From: PSLL01 sp964389705
Lineage (GTDB): Bacteria > Desulfobacterota_D > UBA1144 > Nemesobacterales > CSP1-2
Direction: 5' to 3'
Length of the DNA stretch: 17,218 nucleotides
NCBI GenBank assembly: GCA_964389705.1
Contig: CAYMEO010000060.1
Coordinates: 1-17,218 of the forward strand
The notes under the pieces were generated by a model, which was not told the origin of the DNA, ran no database searches, and worked only from the letters and a program-made list of their open reading frames with translations. Shown here one piece after another: positions 6,708 to 14,114 of this stretch; within the stretch, counting starts at the first letter, position 1, and each line of letters begins with the position of its first letter. The position numbers were made by a program, and so were the translations under genes.

Positions 6708-7727
6708 ATGCATGATGAAAACGGAATTAAGATAAGTGTAGTGGGTGCGGGCAGCTGGGGAACAACGATTGCAAAACACCTTGCAGAGAAGGGATTTGAC
6801 ATTATTATATGGGTGAGAAAAGAAGACGTTAGGGAATCCATATTAAAAGATAGAGAGAACCATCTTTACCTTCCTAAGATAAAACTTCCTGAGAATATAT
6901 ACCCTACGGGTCTTTTACAAGAGGCCTTGATGGGAAGAGACCTAATCATATTTTCGGTTCCCTCTCAGTACGTAAGAGAGGTTTTAAAAGAAGGGAGGAG
7001 ATTTATCGGTGAGGATTCATTAATTATAAACACGGCAAAGGGAATAGAACTGGGTACACTTAATCTCATGAATCAGGTTTTTGAGGATGTGCTTTCACAG
7101 GGCATTCGCGAAAGATATGCATCTCTTTCAGGTCCTAGCTTTGCCCTTGAGGTCTCAAAGCATAAGCCAACTGCGGTCTCTATTGCATCAAGGAATTTGG
7201 CTGTGGCGAAAGTAGGACAGAGGGTTTTCTCGAATGAGTATTTTAGGGCTTATGTGACAGAAGACGTTGTGGGAGTAGAGATAGGCGGCTCGCTTAAAAA
7301 CGTGATTGCCATTGCAGCAGGAATCGCAGACGGGCTTGGACTTGGACACAACTCAAAATCCGCTCTTATCACAAGGGGGCTTGCCGAGATCACAAGGCTC
7401 GGAGTGAGAATGGGAGCAAGTCCAATGACTTTTCTTGGGCTCTCCGGCGTCGGCGATCTAGTTCTTACATGCACTGGAGAACTTAGTAGAAATAGAGAGG
7501 TTGGACTAAAGATTGGAAAAGGCCAGAGGCTTGAAGATGTGCTCTCTAATATGAGAATGGTTGCAGAAGGTGTAAAGACATCTCTTGCAGTAAAAGAGCT
7601 TGCGTGTCGCTTTGGTGTGGATGTGCCTATAGCCGAGCAGGTTTGCCTGGTGCTATATAATGGAAAGGCCCCTGAAGACGCCATATTTGAGCTTATGACA
7701 AGGCAGCTTAAACATGAAATGGGATAA
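6708..7727 (+). CDS. gpsA: NAD(P)-dependent glycerol-3-phosphate dehydrogenase
   Basis: Reduces dihydroxyacetone phosphate to sn-glycerol 3-phosphate, the backbone of phospholipids, in the cytoplasm. The N-terminal Rossmann motif is GAGSWG at 13-18. Other family motifs are VPSQ around 84, NTAKGIE with K111, SGPSFALEV around 141-149, the catalytic K197 in GGSLKNVIAIAAG, and GLSGVGDLVLTCTGELSRNR with D250. The 339-residue length is typical. The start ATG follows only a weak AAGG at 6700-6703. It lies 56 bases before the RNase R gene on the same strand, which permits but does not prove co-transcription. Arginine codons are largely AGA/AGG. Confidence 0.97.
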   Translation: MHDENGIKISVVGAGSWGTTIAKHLAEKGFDIIIWVRKEDVRESILKDRENHLYLPKIKLPENIYPTGLLQEALMGRDLIIFSVPSQYVREVLKEGRRFIGEDSLIINTAKGIELGTLNLMNQVFEDVLSQGIRERYASLSGPSFALEVSKHKPTAVSIASRNLAVAKVGQRVFSNEYFRAYVTEDVVGVEIGGSLKNVIAIAAGIADGLGLGHNSKSALITRGLAEITRLGVRMGASPMTFLGLSGVGDLVLTCTGELSRNREVGLKIGKGQRLEDVLSNMRMVAEGVKTSLAVKELACRFGVDVPIAEQVCLVLYNGKAPEDAIFELMTRQLKHEMG

Positions 7728-7764
7728 GGATTAAGAAAAATAAGACCTTTGGCTTCTGACTCCC

Positions 7765-7780
7765 AAATTCGTGTCTAGAA
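7765..7780 (-). repeat. CACGAAT-type intergenic repeat, inverted copy
   Basis: On the minus strand this reads TTCTAGACACGAATTT, resembling the AATAGACACGAATAGA end of the copy near 15432. It sits four bases before the RNase R start codon and occupies the place where a ribosome binding site would be expected. Confidence 0.4.
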
Positions 7781-7783
7781 TAT

Positions 7784-9694
7784 ATGCTAAAAATGAAGTT
7801 TCCCAATTCAGACGAAATATTAAAATTTATGAAAAGACCCTCATATCGCCCTATGAGGGCAAGGGATATTTCAAGGAGGCTTGGCGTAGGAAAGGAAAGC
7901 AGAAAAGCCCTCAAACAAATCCTAAGAAGGCTTATTCAAGAAGGGGCTATTATAAGAATTAAGGGTGGTAGGTACAAGATTCCTCAAGAAAACCTTAAGG
8001 AGGAAGTCTCACACTTGCCTCAACCAGCGGTTAGAGTGCCGCTGAGGGGAAAGATCCTTGGAAAGTTTGTAAGAACTGGAAAGACGGGCGTTATAATACC
8101 GAGGAATAAAAAGATTCCTCCTCTTTCCATTCGACGCGATGAAGTTAAGGGTATAAGAAGCGGAAGTCTTGTTTTATTTGAGGTACGGCGTGCTCCAAAG
8201 TCATCTGGGCATCTATCGGTGGCAGTATTAGATGTTCTCGGAAAATCGGGAAACTTAGATGCAGAAAAGAAGGGACTTTTTGTAGAATATAACCTGCCCG
8301 AAGAGTTTCCCTCAGAGGTTATAAAAGAGGCAAATGAGATTCCCTCTCGTATCTTGCCCCACGATTTAGAGGGCAGGGTGGATTTGCGCGATAATTTGAA
8401 TGTTACAATTGATAACGATAGGGCGAAGGATTTCGATGACGCTGTCTGTATTTCACGCACTGATTCTGGCTATAGACTGTGGGTTTCAATTGCGGATGTC
8501 TTCCACTATGTAAAGATTGGGAGCGCAATTGACAATGAGGCGCTTCAGAGGGGAACGAGTGTTTATCTTCCTGAAAGTGTCATCCCCATGCTTCCCGAAA
8601 AGCTTTCAGACTGGATGTGTAGCCTTGTCCAGGGTGAAGACAGGCTCACAAAAACCGTTGAGATGGATTTTGATCCGCAAGGTGTAATGACTAATTATAA
8701 GATTTATAATAGCGTTATAAGGAGTCGTGCCCGCCTTACATACACAGAGGTCTCTCATATAGTTGAAAAAAGGGGAAGGACTGGCAAAAGGGACACGCAC
8801 TTAGTTGAGAGTTTGAAGGTTATGAAAGAACTCTATGAGAGGCTTAGAGAAAGGAGGCTTGAGCGTGGTGGGATTGATTTTGATATACCTGAGCCAGAGC
8901 TTATAAGGGATGAGCTTGGAAGAACAGTTGATGTTGTAAAATCCGAAAGAAACGTAGCTCATGGGATAATTGAAGAGTTTATGATTACTGCAAATAGAGC
9001 AGTCGCCGAATACATATTCTATTCAAAGGTGCCTTCCATTTATCGCATTCACGAACCGCCAGATATTGGTTCAATAAAAGAGCTTGCCATGGCTCTGAGG
9101 AATCTGGGTTACTCTCTTCACACAGACGGCAAAATCAGAGCCGCTGATATTCAGCAGTTGATTCTTGAAGCCAAAGGGAAGCCAGAGGAAGTTGCCGTAA
9201 ATACTCTAGTTTTGCGTTCAATGAAAAGGGCTGTTTATTCAACTGAGAAAAAAGGACACTTTGGCCTTGCTCTTGACCACTATACCCATTTTACGTCGCC
9301 TATAAGGCGTTATCCTGATCTGGTTGTCCATAGGATTGTTAATTCTCTTATTAACAAAAGGCACCCTCCATATGATGAGGAATCGCTTGAGTGGATAGCT
9401 GTCCACTCTTCGACAAGAGAGAGGTTTGCAGACGAGGTTGAAAGAGAGGCTTTAAAACTTGAAAGAGTTTATATGATGAAATCCCATATAAGGGAAGAGT
9501 TTGAGGGGTTTGTAACGGGTGTTCTCCCGTATGGAATATTCGTCGAACTCAGAGAGATTTTTGTCGAGGGGTTTGTTCCAAAAGAAAAGATGAAAAATAG
9601 AGGAAAAAGGTTTGATATAGGCCAGAGGGTAAAGGTTAGGGTTATAGAAGCCGATGTAGAGAGGAGAAGAATTATTCTGGAGCTCATTGAGTAG
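7784..9694 (+). CDS. rnr: Ribonuclease R (short form)
   Basis: Processive 3'-5' exoribonuclease of the RNase II/R family. Order of domains: a winged-helix N-terminus at about 10-66 (RARDISRRLGV...GGRYKIP), a cold-shock/OB region at about 80-150, and the RNB catalytic core. The core has the acidic cluster D210, D212, D216, D218 and D219 (TIDNDRAKDFDDA), plus YRIHEPP and HFTSPIRRYPDL near 505-516. A C-terminal S1 domain follows (GFVTGVLPYGIFVEL to IILELIE). It stops right after S1 and lacks the basic C-terminal tail of E. coli RNase R (813 residues), giving 636 residues. The winged helix favours RNase R over RNase II. No Shine-Dalgarno site precedes the ATG at 7784; ATG at 7793 is an alternative. 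A stop at 7757-7759 excludes a much longer N-terminus. Confidence 0.95.
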   Translation: MLKMKFPNSDEILKFMKRPSYRPMRARDISRRLGVGKESRKALKQILRRLIQEGAIIRIKGGRYKIPQENLKEEVSHLPQPAVRVPLRGKILGKFVRTGKTGVIIPRNKKIPPLSIRRDEVKGIRSGSLVLFEVRRAPKSSGHLSVAVLDVLGKSGNLDAEKKGLFVEYNLPEEFPSEVIKEANEIPSRILPHDLEGRVDLRDNLNVTIDNDRAKDFDDAVCISRTDSGYRLWVSIADVFHYVKIGSAIDNEALQRGTSVYLPESVIPMLPEKLSDWMCSLVQGEDRLTKTVEMDFDPQGVMTNYKIYNSVIRSRARLTYTEVSHIVEKRGRTGKRDTHLVESLKVMKELYERLRERRLERGGIDFDIPEPELIRDELGRTVDVVKSERNVAHGIIEEFMITANRAVAEYIFYSKVPSIYRIHEPPDIGSIKELAMALRNLGYSLHTDGKIRAADIQQLILEAKGKPEEVAVNTLVLRSMKRAVYSTEKKGHFGLALDHYTHFTSPIRRYPDLVVHRIVNSLINKRHPPYDEESLEWIAVHSSTRERFADEVEREALKLERVYMMKSHIREEFEGFVTGVLPYGIFVELREIFVEGFVPKEKMKNRGKRFDIGQRVKVRVIEADVERRRIILELIE

Positions 9695-9697
9695 TCT

Positions 9698-9713
9698 GTA
9701 TGGGTCTACATAC
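9698..9713. other. Small 5-bp hairpin after the RNase R gene
   Basis: GTATG at 9698-9702 pairs with CATAC at 9709-9713. It lies immediately after the RNase R stop codon and may contribute to 3'-end structure together with the hairpin at 9738-9757. It is short enough to be chance. Confidence 0.2.
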
Positions 9714-9737
9714 CTACTGCGGTGTATTATTACGCAT

Positions 9738-9757
9738 AGGCATATAAAAATATGCCT
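9738..9757 (+). terminator. Hairpin downstream of the RNase R gene, possible terminator
   Basis: AGGCATAT (9738-9745) pairs perfectly with ATATGCCT (9750-9757) around AAAA, followed by the pyrimidine-rich CTCCTTTCCT. It lies 43 bases after the RNase R stop codon. The stem is AU-rich and the following tract is not pure U, so termination would be weak or factor-assisted. Confidence 0.45.
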
Positions 9758-9789
9758 CTCCTTTCCTGAGTCTTTGCAAATATTGAAAT

Positions 9790-9818
9790 TTGTAAACTTT
9801 AAATTCCTGGTATAAATA
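9790..9818 (+). promoter_or_regulatory. Possible promoter of the secreted His-rich protein gene
   Basis: TTGTAA (9790-9795) and TAAATA (9813-9818) stand 17 bases apart in an AT-rich stretch, after the RNase R hairpin and about 45 bases before the start codon. A better -10-like TATAAA starts at 9811 but leaves a 15-base spacer. The assignment is by eye and approximate. Confidence 0.3.
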
Positions 9819-9863
9819 TTGCCATTATTTGTGATAGAAATGAATGAAGGGAGGTAGACCAAG

Positions 9864-10271
9864 ATGAGAAAGCCAGTTTCTCTATTAATTCTAATCTTTG
9901 CGGTAATCACACTTGGCATGGGGTTTGCATTTGGGGCTGATAATCCGGAGTTAATAATTAAATCTCCTAAAGACGGAAGCACCGTGGAACCTAATTCCAA
10001 ACTCGGCCGGGTAGTAGTCGTTCAATTTGAGGTTAAGAACTTCGAAATCAAGGATTTCACGAAGAATACAGAAGTAAAACCGAATGAGGGCCATATTCAC
10101 TTCCAGTTAGACAGTCACCCTTATGTTACACATACAACTGATACTGCGTTTGTAATAGGTGATGTCAAGCCCGGCCTCCACACCTTAACTGTAGAGCTTG
10201 TCCATAACGACCACACGCCTCTAGAACCTCCGGTAAAGCAGGTTATACACTTCACAATGGAAGAAAAATGA
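9864..10271 (+). CDS. Secreted histidine-rich small protein, unknown function
   Basis: A clear signal peptide (MRKP, then a hydrophobic stretch to about residue 22, with cleavage likely after A25 in FAFGA) exports a mature domain of about 110 residues that looks all-beta. Histidines cluster at H77, H79, H85, H90, H106, H114, H117 and H129, in GHIHFQLD and PGLHTLTVELVHNDHTPL. The layout recalls small periplasmic proteins in which HxH and PGxHTLxL motifs frame a beta-sandwich (DUF4399-like). I do not claim membership. Metal binding, for example copper, is an inference from the histidines. AGGGAGG ten bases upstream of the ATG is a strong ribosome binding site. A probable hairpin precedes the gene, so it is likely its own transcription unit. 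Confidence 0.85.
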   Translation: MRKPVSLLILIFAVITLGMGFAFGADNPELIIKSPKDGSTVEPNSKLGRVVVVQFEVKNFEIKDFTKNTEVKPNEGHIHFQLDSHPYVTHTTDTAFVIGDVKPGLHTLTVELVHNDHTPLEPPVKQVIHFTMEEK

Positions 10272-10301
10272 AATGTGTGTTACGGCTCGGTAGGTTTTTT
10301 C

Positions 10302-10323
10302 TTCTAATATAACTGAATTAGAA
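10302..10323. other. 7-bp inverted repeat between convergent genes
   Basis: TTCTAAT (10302-10308) pairs with ATTAGAA (10317-10323) around eight bases. An outer GGCTC/GAGCC pair (near 10284 and 10325) could extend it. A T6 run precedes it on the plus strand. It lies between the convergent His-rich and aldolase-like genes and might help end either transcript, although no T-tract follows it on either strand. Confidence 0.3.
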
Positions 10324-10340
10324 TGAGCCAGGCTTAAGAG

Positions 10341-10985
10341 CTACTTGATTATTGAGGAGAATTCTCTGAATAATTCTTTTGGTTCTCTAGTCCCCTTTAA
10401 ATCAAGTATCGGTGCTACGGCATAAGTACCCGCCATTAAATACTGGGCGGCTTCATAAGGACTCATTCTCTCAGTTGGAATGAATTTTATTCTCGGAAAC
10501 GTTTTTTTAAGAAATCCAATCCAGCTTAACCCTTGTGTTTTTCCATGTGGGAGAAGGCTTATTGCATCTGCTCCTAGGTTATAGGCATTTAAAATCTCGG
10601 TTAGAGTAAATGCACCTGAGGTGTGAAACACCTTCCCTTTTCTGCACCTTCTTATAATTCCTTTGTCTACATTCACGGAGAAGATAAATGTCGCCCCTGC
10701 CCTTATCGCAATCCTCGATTCCTTCTTTGTCGAAATGGAGAAGACGCCTAGATTTCTTTGCCTTTCTCTTTTAAGAGACTTAAGCAAGTCCTTAGCACGG
10801 GGGGTTTGAAAATCAACTCCAATAAGATTAAATCCACTCTCCCGTATTAGATTCGACGCTTCTAATAGGGATTCAGTTGAATCTCCAGTAAGCAAAAAGA
10901 ATATTCTTTCTTTCTCAATTAATTCCATCGTTTGTTTGTAGATCTCTTTAGGAGTGGGTTCAATGGTCTTTTCGGATATACGCAT
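10341..10985 (-). CDS. KDPG-aldolase-like protein lacking catalytic residues
   Basis: TIM-barrel protein of the KDPG/KHG aldolase (Eda) superfamily, 214 residues, about the family length. Recognisable segments are RAGATFIFSVNVDKGII (95-111), SGAFTLTEILNAYNLGADA (123-141) and the AISLLPHG strand at 141-148. The Schiff-base lysine of the family (Lys133 of E. coli Eda, in LKFFPA) is S143 here. The base/substrate motif EVTLRT reads GVDFQT (56-61), and the phosphate-binding TGG reads TER (171-173). Aldolase activity is therefore unlikely, and a binding, regulatory or different catalytic role is more probable. No Entner-Doudoroff partner is nearby. No ribosome binding site precedes the ATG; an intergenic repeat ends three bases upstream of it. 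It is convergent with the secreted protein gene. Confidence 0.72.
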   Translation of the reverse strand: MRISEKTIEPTPKEIYKQTMELIEKERIFFLLTGDSTESLLEASNLIRESGFNLIGVDFQTPRAKDLLKSLKRERQRNLGVFSISTKKESRIAIRAGATFIFSVNVDKGIIRRCRKGKVFHTSGAFTLTEILNAYNLGADAISLLPHGKTQGLSWIGFLKKTFPRIKFIPTERMSPYEAAQYLMAGTYAVAPILDLKGTREPKELFREFSSIIK

Positions 10986-10987
10986 TT

Positions 10988-11012
10988 TTAGCCACGAATT
11001 TACACGAATAAG
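10988..11012 (+). repeat. CACGAAT-type intergenic repeat, copy 2
   Basis: TTAGCCACGAATT runs into TACACGAATAAG, two CACGAAT units 11 bases apart. It shares TAGCCACGAATT with the copy at 5558. It abuts the start codon of the minus-strand aldolase-like gene, occupying the ribosome binding site position. Confidence 0.5.
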
Positions 11013-11170
11013 ATAGATTCATCCATAACGCAATGGGCACTACGCAGTTTTGTCATGCCCAAATATATTAATCGGGCATTCATTATCATTAATGGATTCC
11101 TGATAGATAAGTGTGTGAGCAAATAAAAAACATTGTACCGTTGTAATTGAGTTAATTATCCATACTTAAT

Positions 11171-11258
11171 CGGAGGGGGTGGGATTCGAACCCACGAGAG
11201 TCCAGAGGACTCTACCGATTTTCGAGACCGGCGCTTTCGACCACTCAGCCACCCCTCC
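11171..11258 (-). tRNA. tRNA-Ser (anticodon CGA)
   Basis: The minus strand folds as a class II tRNA. Acceptor stem GGAGGGG (11258-11252) pairs with CCCCTCC (11178-11172), followed by discriminator G at 11171. The anticodon stem CCGGT/ATCGG (one G-U pair) encloses the loop CTCGAAA, giving anticodon CGA, which reads UCG. The long variable arm GAGTCC-TCT-GGACTC is typical of serine tRNA, and the T arm GTGGG-TTCGAAT-CCCAC is canonical. The 3' CCA is not encoded (ATT follows G73), so it must be added by tRNA nucleotidyltransferase. Length is 88 bases. Confidence 0.97.
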
Positions 11259-11277
11259 TTGACATAGCAATCCCTAA

Positions 11278-11302
11278 ATTATACCATTTCAGAATGAAAT
11301 GG
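11278..11302 (-). promoter_or_regulatory. tRNA-Ser promoter with overlapping palindrome
   Basis: On the minus strand a perfect TATAAT (plus 11278-11283) lies about 20 bases before the tRNA 5' end, the right distance for a short leader. No good -35 box is present. Instead, directly upstream of the -10 box, CCATTTC (11284-11290) and GAAATGG (11296-11302) form a perfect 7-bp dyad with a five-base centre. The dyad may be a regulator site that replaces -35 recognition, or it may be chance. Confidence 0.5.
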
Positions 11303-11394
11303 TTGGGGGGTATCCACCACTGCGATAAAACTCTTTAATTCTATCGCCGAGGATTTTGGAAAACCCATTGCAGGTGTGTTAACTTTTTCTTACT

Positions 11395-13902
11395 GTGCAG
11401 AAGAATTCTTTTTCAGAAAAAGCAAGGGAGGAGATAGCGGAAACTATAAAAGAGTCCTTTGAGAACGAGGTCTTTTTTGCAGGTTCTCTCGATGAAAATG
11501 GGGTCGTTGATAACATAAGGGTCGTCGCTCGTGGAAACGACTATTCCGTTCCTGCTATAGTTGATTCCGTCAAGTCGGGAGAAGTTGTAATCCATAATCA
11601 TCCTTCTGGTAATCTAACCCCTTCGGATGAAGATATACACATGGCAGGGATATTTGGAAACCTAGGGGTCGGTTTCTATATAGTAAATAACAGTGTGTCG
11701 AGTGTTTATGTTGTAGTCGAGCCATTTGTAAAGAAGGAGCTAAAAAGGCTCAATGTAGAAGATATAAAGGGGATTTTCCTTCCCGATGGCGAGATTGCAA
11801 GGACGATGGGCTCTCAATATGAGCTCCGCTCAGAGCAATTGGATATGGTCGAGGCCGTGACCTCTGCTTTTAATGAGGGGCTAATATCGCTTATTGAGGC
11901 TGGGACAGGAACTGGGAAAACGCTTGCCTATTTAATCCCTGCAATCTACTGGTCTCTTATAAATGGCGAAAGGGTAGTTGTCTCAACAAATACGATTAAC
12001 CTTCAGGAACAGCTTATACAGAAAGATATTCCCCTTGTCTATCGCAGTCTATCTGAGAAATTTAAATATTCGCTTGTAAAAGGAATGGGAAATTATCTCT
12101 GTCTTCTTAGAGCCGAGACCGTTACCGACGGACTTTTAGACCTTGTCGATGAGGAAGAGATAGATATTCTTAGGGACATTGTCGAATGGTCTAGGATTAC
12201 TCAGGACGGTTCTCTTTCGGATTTAAATTTCAATCCGCCTGAGGGTGTTTGGGATAAAGTTGCCGCAGAGAGCGAGAGTTGTCTTCGCGCAAGATGCCCT
12301 CATTACTCAAGGTGCTTTTTCTATAAGGCAAGAAGGGAACTCTCTTCATCACAGATTCTCGTTGTAAATCACCATCTGCTTTTTTCTGACTTGTCTATAA
12401 GAGGAGCAAGCGAAGAAAGCGAGACTGGGATTCTTCCGGTATACAAGAATGTCATCTTTGATGAGGCACATCACATTGTAGATGCCGCAACGTCTCATTT
12501 TGGAATGAGGACTACCAAGTATGGGATTATAAGGATGCTCAGGCGCCTTAAGAGAAGAGGAAGTGGAGGCGAGATGAAAGGGCTTATATTCTATACGGCA
12601 TCCCTTGCGACAAGGCTCCAGAAATATTTTAGAAAAGGAATCCTAAGCACGGTGCTAAGGAGGGTAGAGGAGATCATTTCACCTCAAATTGATAGGACTG
12701 AAGAATATGTTAGGGACGCCTTTGATAACCTTTACTATTTTATAATTCCCATGATAAACGAGGGGGATACAGAGGAAATTAATCTCAGAATCACAGATGA
12801 GGTAAGAGAAAAGGAAGGATGGGAGGAGATTGATAAGAGATTTTCCATCCTTAGAATCAGGCTGAAGGAGTTGCACGAGGAGATAAAGGCATTCGTAGAT
12901 GTGCTCGCAGACTACGAAATTGAGCCCGATATTGCAAGGGTTCTCGTAGAGTTTAAAGGGACTGCAAGTAGACTTGACTTTTACTCGGATGTGATTCGTT
13001 CTTTTCTCGATTCAGAGGATGACGGATACGTAAGGTGGGTTGAAGGAAAGGTGAGAAGGGGGGAAATCTTATCCGGCATCGGTCTTTCGCCTCTTGACAT
13101 TTCCCATCAGTTGAGAGAGAAGCTCTACTCTAGATGCAAAACGGTTGTGATGACCTCGGCTACGCTTGCCGTAAAGAAGAGTTTTAGTTTTCTAAAATCC
13201 GGCCTCGGCTTGGAGGAGAATGAAAGGGTAATGGAGATTATTCTTCCGTCCCCTTTCAACTATAGAGAGCAGGCGGTTCTTGCAATCCCTACGGATATTC
13301 CAGAGCCCACGGAAAGGGGATATTCTGAAGGGCTCTCTACCATTATACTGAAAGCCCTAAAGGCCTCCCGTGGGAGTGCACTTATTCTCTTTACGTCTTA
13401 TTCTCTCCTCGATTCAGTTTATAAAGGGATCGGGGAAGAACTCAGAAGAGTCGGAATTATTCCTTTAAAACAGGGGAGCCTTCCGAGGGCAAGGCTTCTT
13501 GACAGATTTAGAATCGAGGACAATTCTGTACTTTTTGCAACTGATAGCTTCTGGGAGGGCGTAGATGTTCCAGGTGATGCACTGAGGCTCGTTGTAATCA
13601 CAAGGCTTCCGTTTAGGGTTCCCACGGAGCCTATAATAGAGGCGAGGGTTGAACACATGGAAAGCCGGGGCATAAATTCGTTTATTGAGTACACCGTTCC
13701 TGTCGCAGTTCTTAAATTCAAACAGGGCTTTGGAAGGCTCATAAGAACTAAGACAGACAGGGGCGCTGTTTTAGTTCTCGACAAGAGAATCATAACCAAG
13801 CACTATGGAAAATACTTTCTCAATTCGCTTCCAAGGTGTAAAAGGGTCACAGGATTAACCGAGGAGGTGATAAAGGAACTTGAACTGTTTTTTGAGTATT
13901 AG
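11395..13902 (+). CDS. dinG: JAB/RadC-like domain fused to a DinG-type Fe-S DNA helicase
   Basis: Superfamily 2 helicase of the XPD/DinG group, expected to unwind DNA 5'-3' in repair or resolution of collisions and R-loops. The helicase core has Walker A EAGTGTGKT at 168-176, DEAH at 356-359, SATL near 585, FWEGVDVPG near 719 and a GFGRLIRT motif VI near 778. The four Fe-S cysteines are C236, C296, C301 and C307. The N-terminal ~125 residues are unusual: H67-N-H69-P-S-G with TPSDED (D80) is the JAMM/MPN metal motif as seen in RadC, with E24 or E22 as the candidate upstream acid. The 835 residues form one unbroken frame. The only start before the JAB motif is GTG at 11395; a TAA at 11380 closes the frame upstream. 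No Shine-Dalgarno site is visible, so expression may be low. The best-known DinG fusion is instead with a DnaQ-type exonuclease. Confidence 0.9.
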   Translation: MQKNSFSEKAREEIAETIKESFENEVFFAGSLDENGVVDNIRVVARGNDYSVPAIVDSVKSGEVVIHNHPSGNLTPSDEDIHMAGIFGNLGVGFYIVNNSVSSVYVVVEPFVKKELKRLNVEDIKGIFLPDGEIARTMGSQYELRSEQLDMVEAVTSAFNEGLISLIEAGTGTGKTLAYLIPAIYWSLINGERVVVSTNTINLQEQLIQKDIPLVYRSLSEKFKYSLVKGMGNYLCLLRAETVTDGLLDLVDEEEIDILRDIVEWSRITQDGSLSDLNFNPPEGVWDKVAAESESCLRARCPHYSRCFFYKARRELSSSQILVVNHHLLFSDLSIRGASEESETGILPVYKNVIFDEAHHIVDAATSHFGMRTTKYGIIRMLRRLKRRGSGGEMKGLIFYTASLATRLQKYFRKGILSTVLRRVEEIISPQIDRTEEYVRDAFDNLYYFIIPMINEGDTEEINLRITDEVREKEGWEEIDKRFSILRIRLKELHEEIKAFVDVLADYEIEPDIARVLVEFKGTASRLDFYSDVIRSFLDSEDDGYVRWVEGKVRRGEILSGIGLSPLDISHQLREKLYSRCKTVVMTSATLAVKKSFSFLKSGLGLEENERVMEIILPSPFNYREQAVLAIPTDIPEPTERGYSEGLSTIILKALKASRGSALILFTSYSLLDSVYKGIGEELRRVGIIPLKQGSLPRARLLDRFRIEDNSVLFATDSFWEGVDVPGDALRLVVITRLPFRVPTEPIIEARVEHMESRGINSFIEYTVPVAVLKFKQGFGRLIRTKTDRGAVLVLDKRIITKHYGKYFLNSLPRCKRVTGLTEEVIKELELFFEY

Positions 13903-13930
13903 AATTGCACATGAACTGAAGCAGCCGGAT

Positions 13931-13956
13931 GAGCATCCATTACCAAATGGATGCTC
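13931..13956 (+). terminator. Perfect 11-bp hairpin after the helicase gene
   Basis: GAGCATCCATT (13931-13941) pairs perfectly with AATGGATGCTC (13946-13956) around ACCA, 28 bases after the helicase stop codon. It is the most stable structure in this spacer and probably forms the 3' end of the helicase message. No immediate U-run follows (AAACCAATCTTG), so it may act as a stabilising or factor-dependent terminator. Confidence 0.55.
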
Positions 13957-14059
13957 AAACCAATCTTGAATTATTGTTTTATATTATGATGATACTATGG
14001 GGACATCATTATATCAAAGGTCTTAAAATTGGAGAAAAAGACAATGATATATATTCAAA

Positions 14060-14088
14060 TTGACAACACTCCGAACCTCAGAAATACT
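14060..14088 (+). promoter_or_regulatory. Promoter of the exchanger-like gene
   Basis: A perfect TTGACA (14060-14065) stands 17 bases before AATACT (14083-14088), which matches four of six -10 positions. Transcription would begin near 14095, leaving a leader of about 20 bases before the GTG at 14115. It lies downstream of the helicase hairpin, so the two genes are probably separate units. Confidence 0.5.
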
Positions 14089-14114
14089 TAATTAACCCCT
14101 TTTATTGAGGAATC

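Larger units (their letters stand above)
10986..11394. other. Gene-poor region with repeat, dyads and tRNA
   Basis: These roughly 410 bases hold no protein gene. They contain the repeat copy at 10988-11012, an ATGCCC/GGGCAT dyad at 11055-11060 and 11074-11079, tRNA-Ser with its promoter, and a 7-bp dyad at 11284-11302. The stretch 11303-11394 before the helicase start shows nothing definite: no clear promoter for the helicase and no ribosome binding site. Confidence 0.5.

Noticed and set aside
7250..7684. Minus-strand open frame of 144 codons inside gpsA
   Set aside because: Antisense shadow with Ser/Pro/Thr-rich composition and no independent support.
8020..8460. Minus-strand open frame of 146 codons inside RNase R
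   Set aside because: Antisense shadow of a conserved catalytic gene, rich in Ser/Pro/Phe as expected for the reverse of AGR-rich codons.
9452..10000. Minus-strand open frame of 182 codons
   Set aside because: It overlaps the 3' end of RNase R and the start of the secreted protein gene antisense, has low-complexity composition and no ribosome binding site. Both plus-strand genes are well supported.
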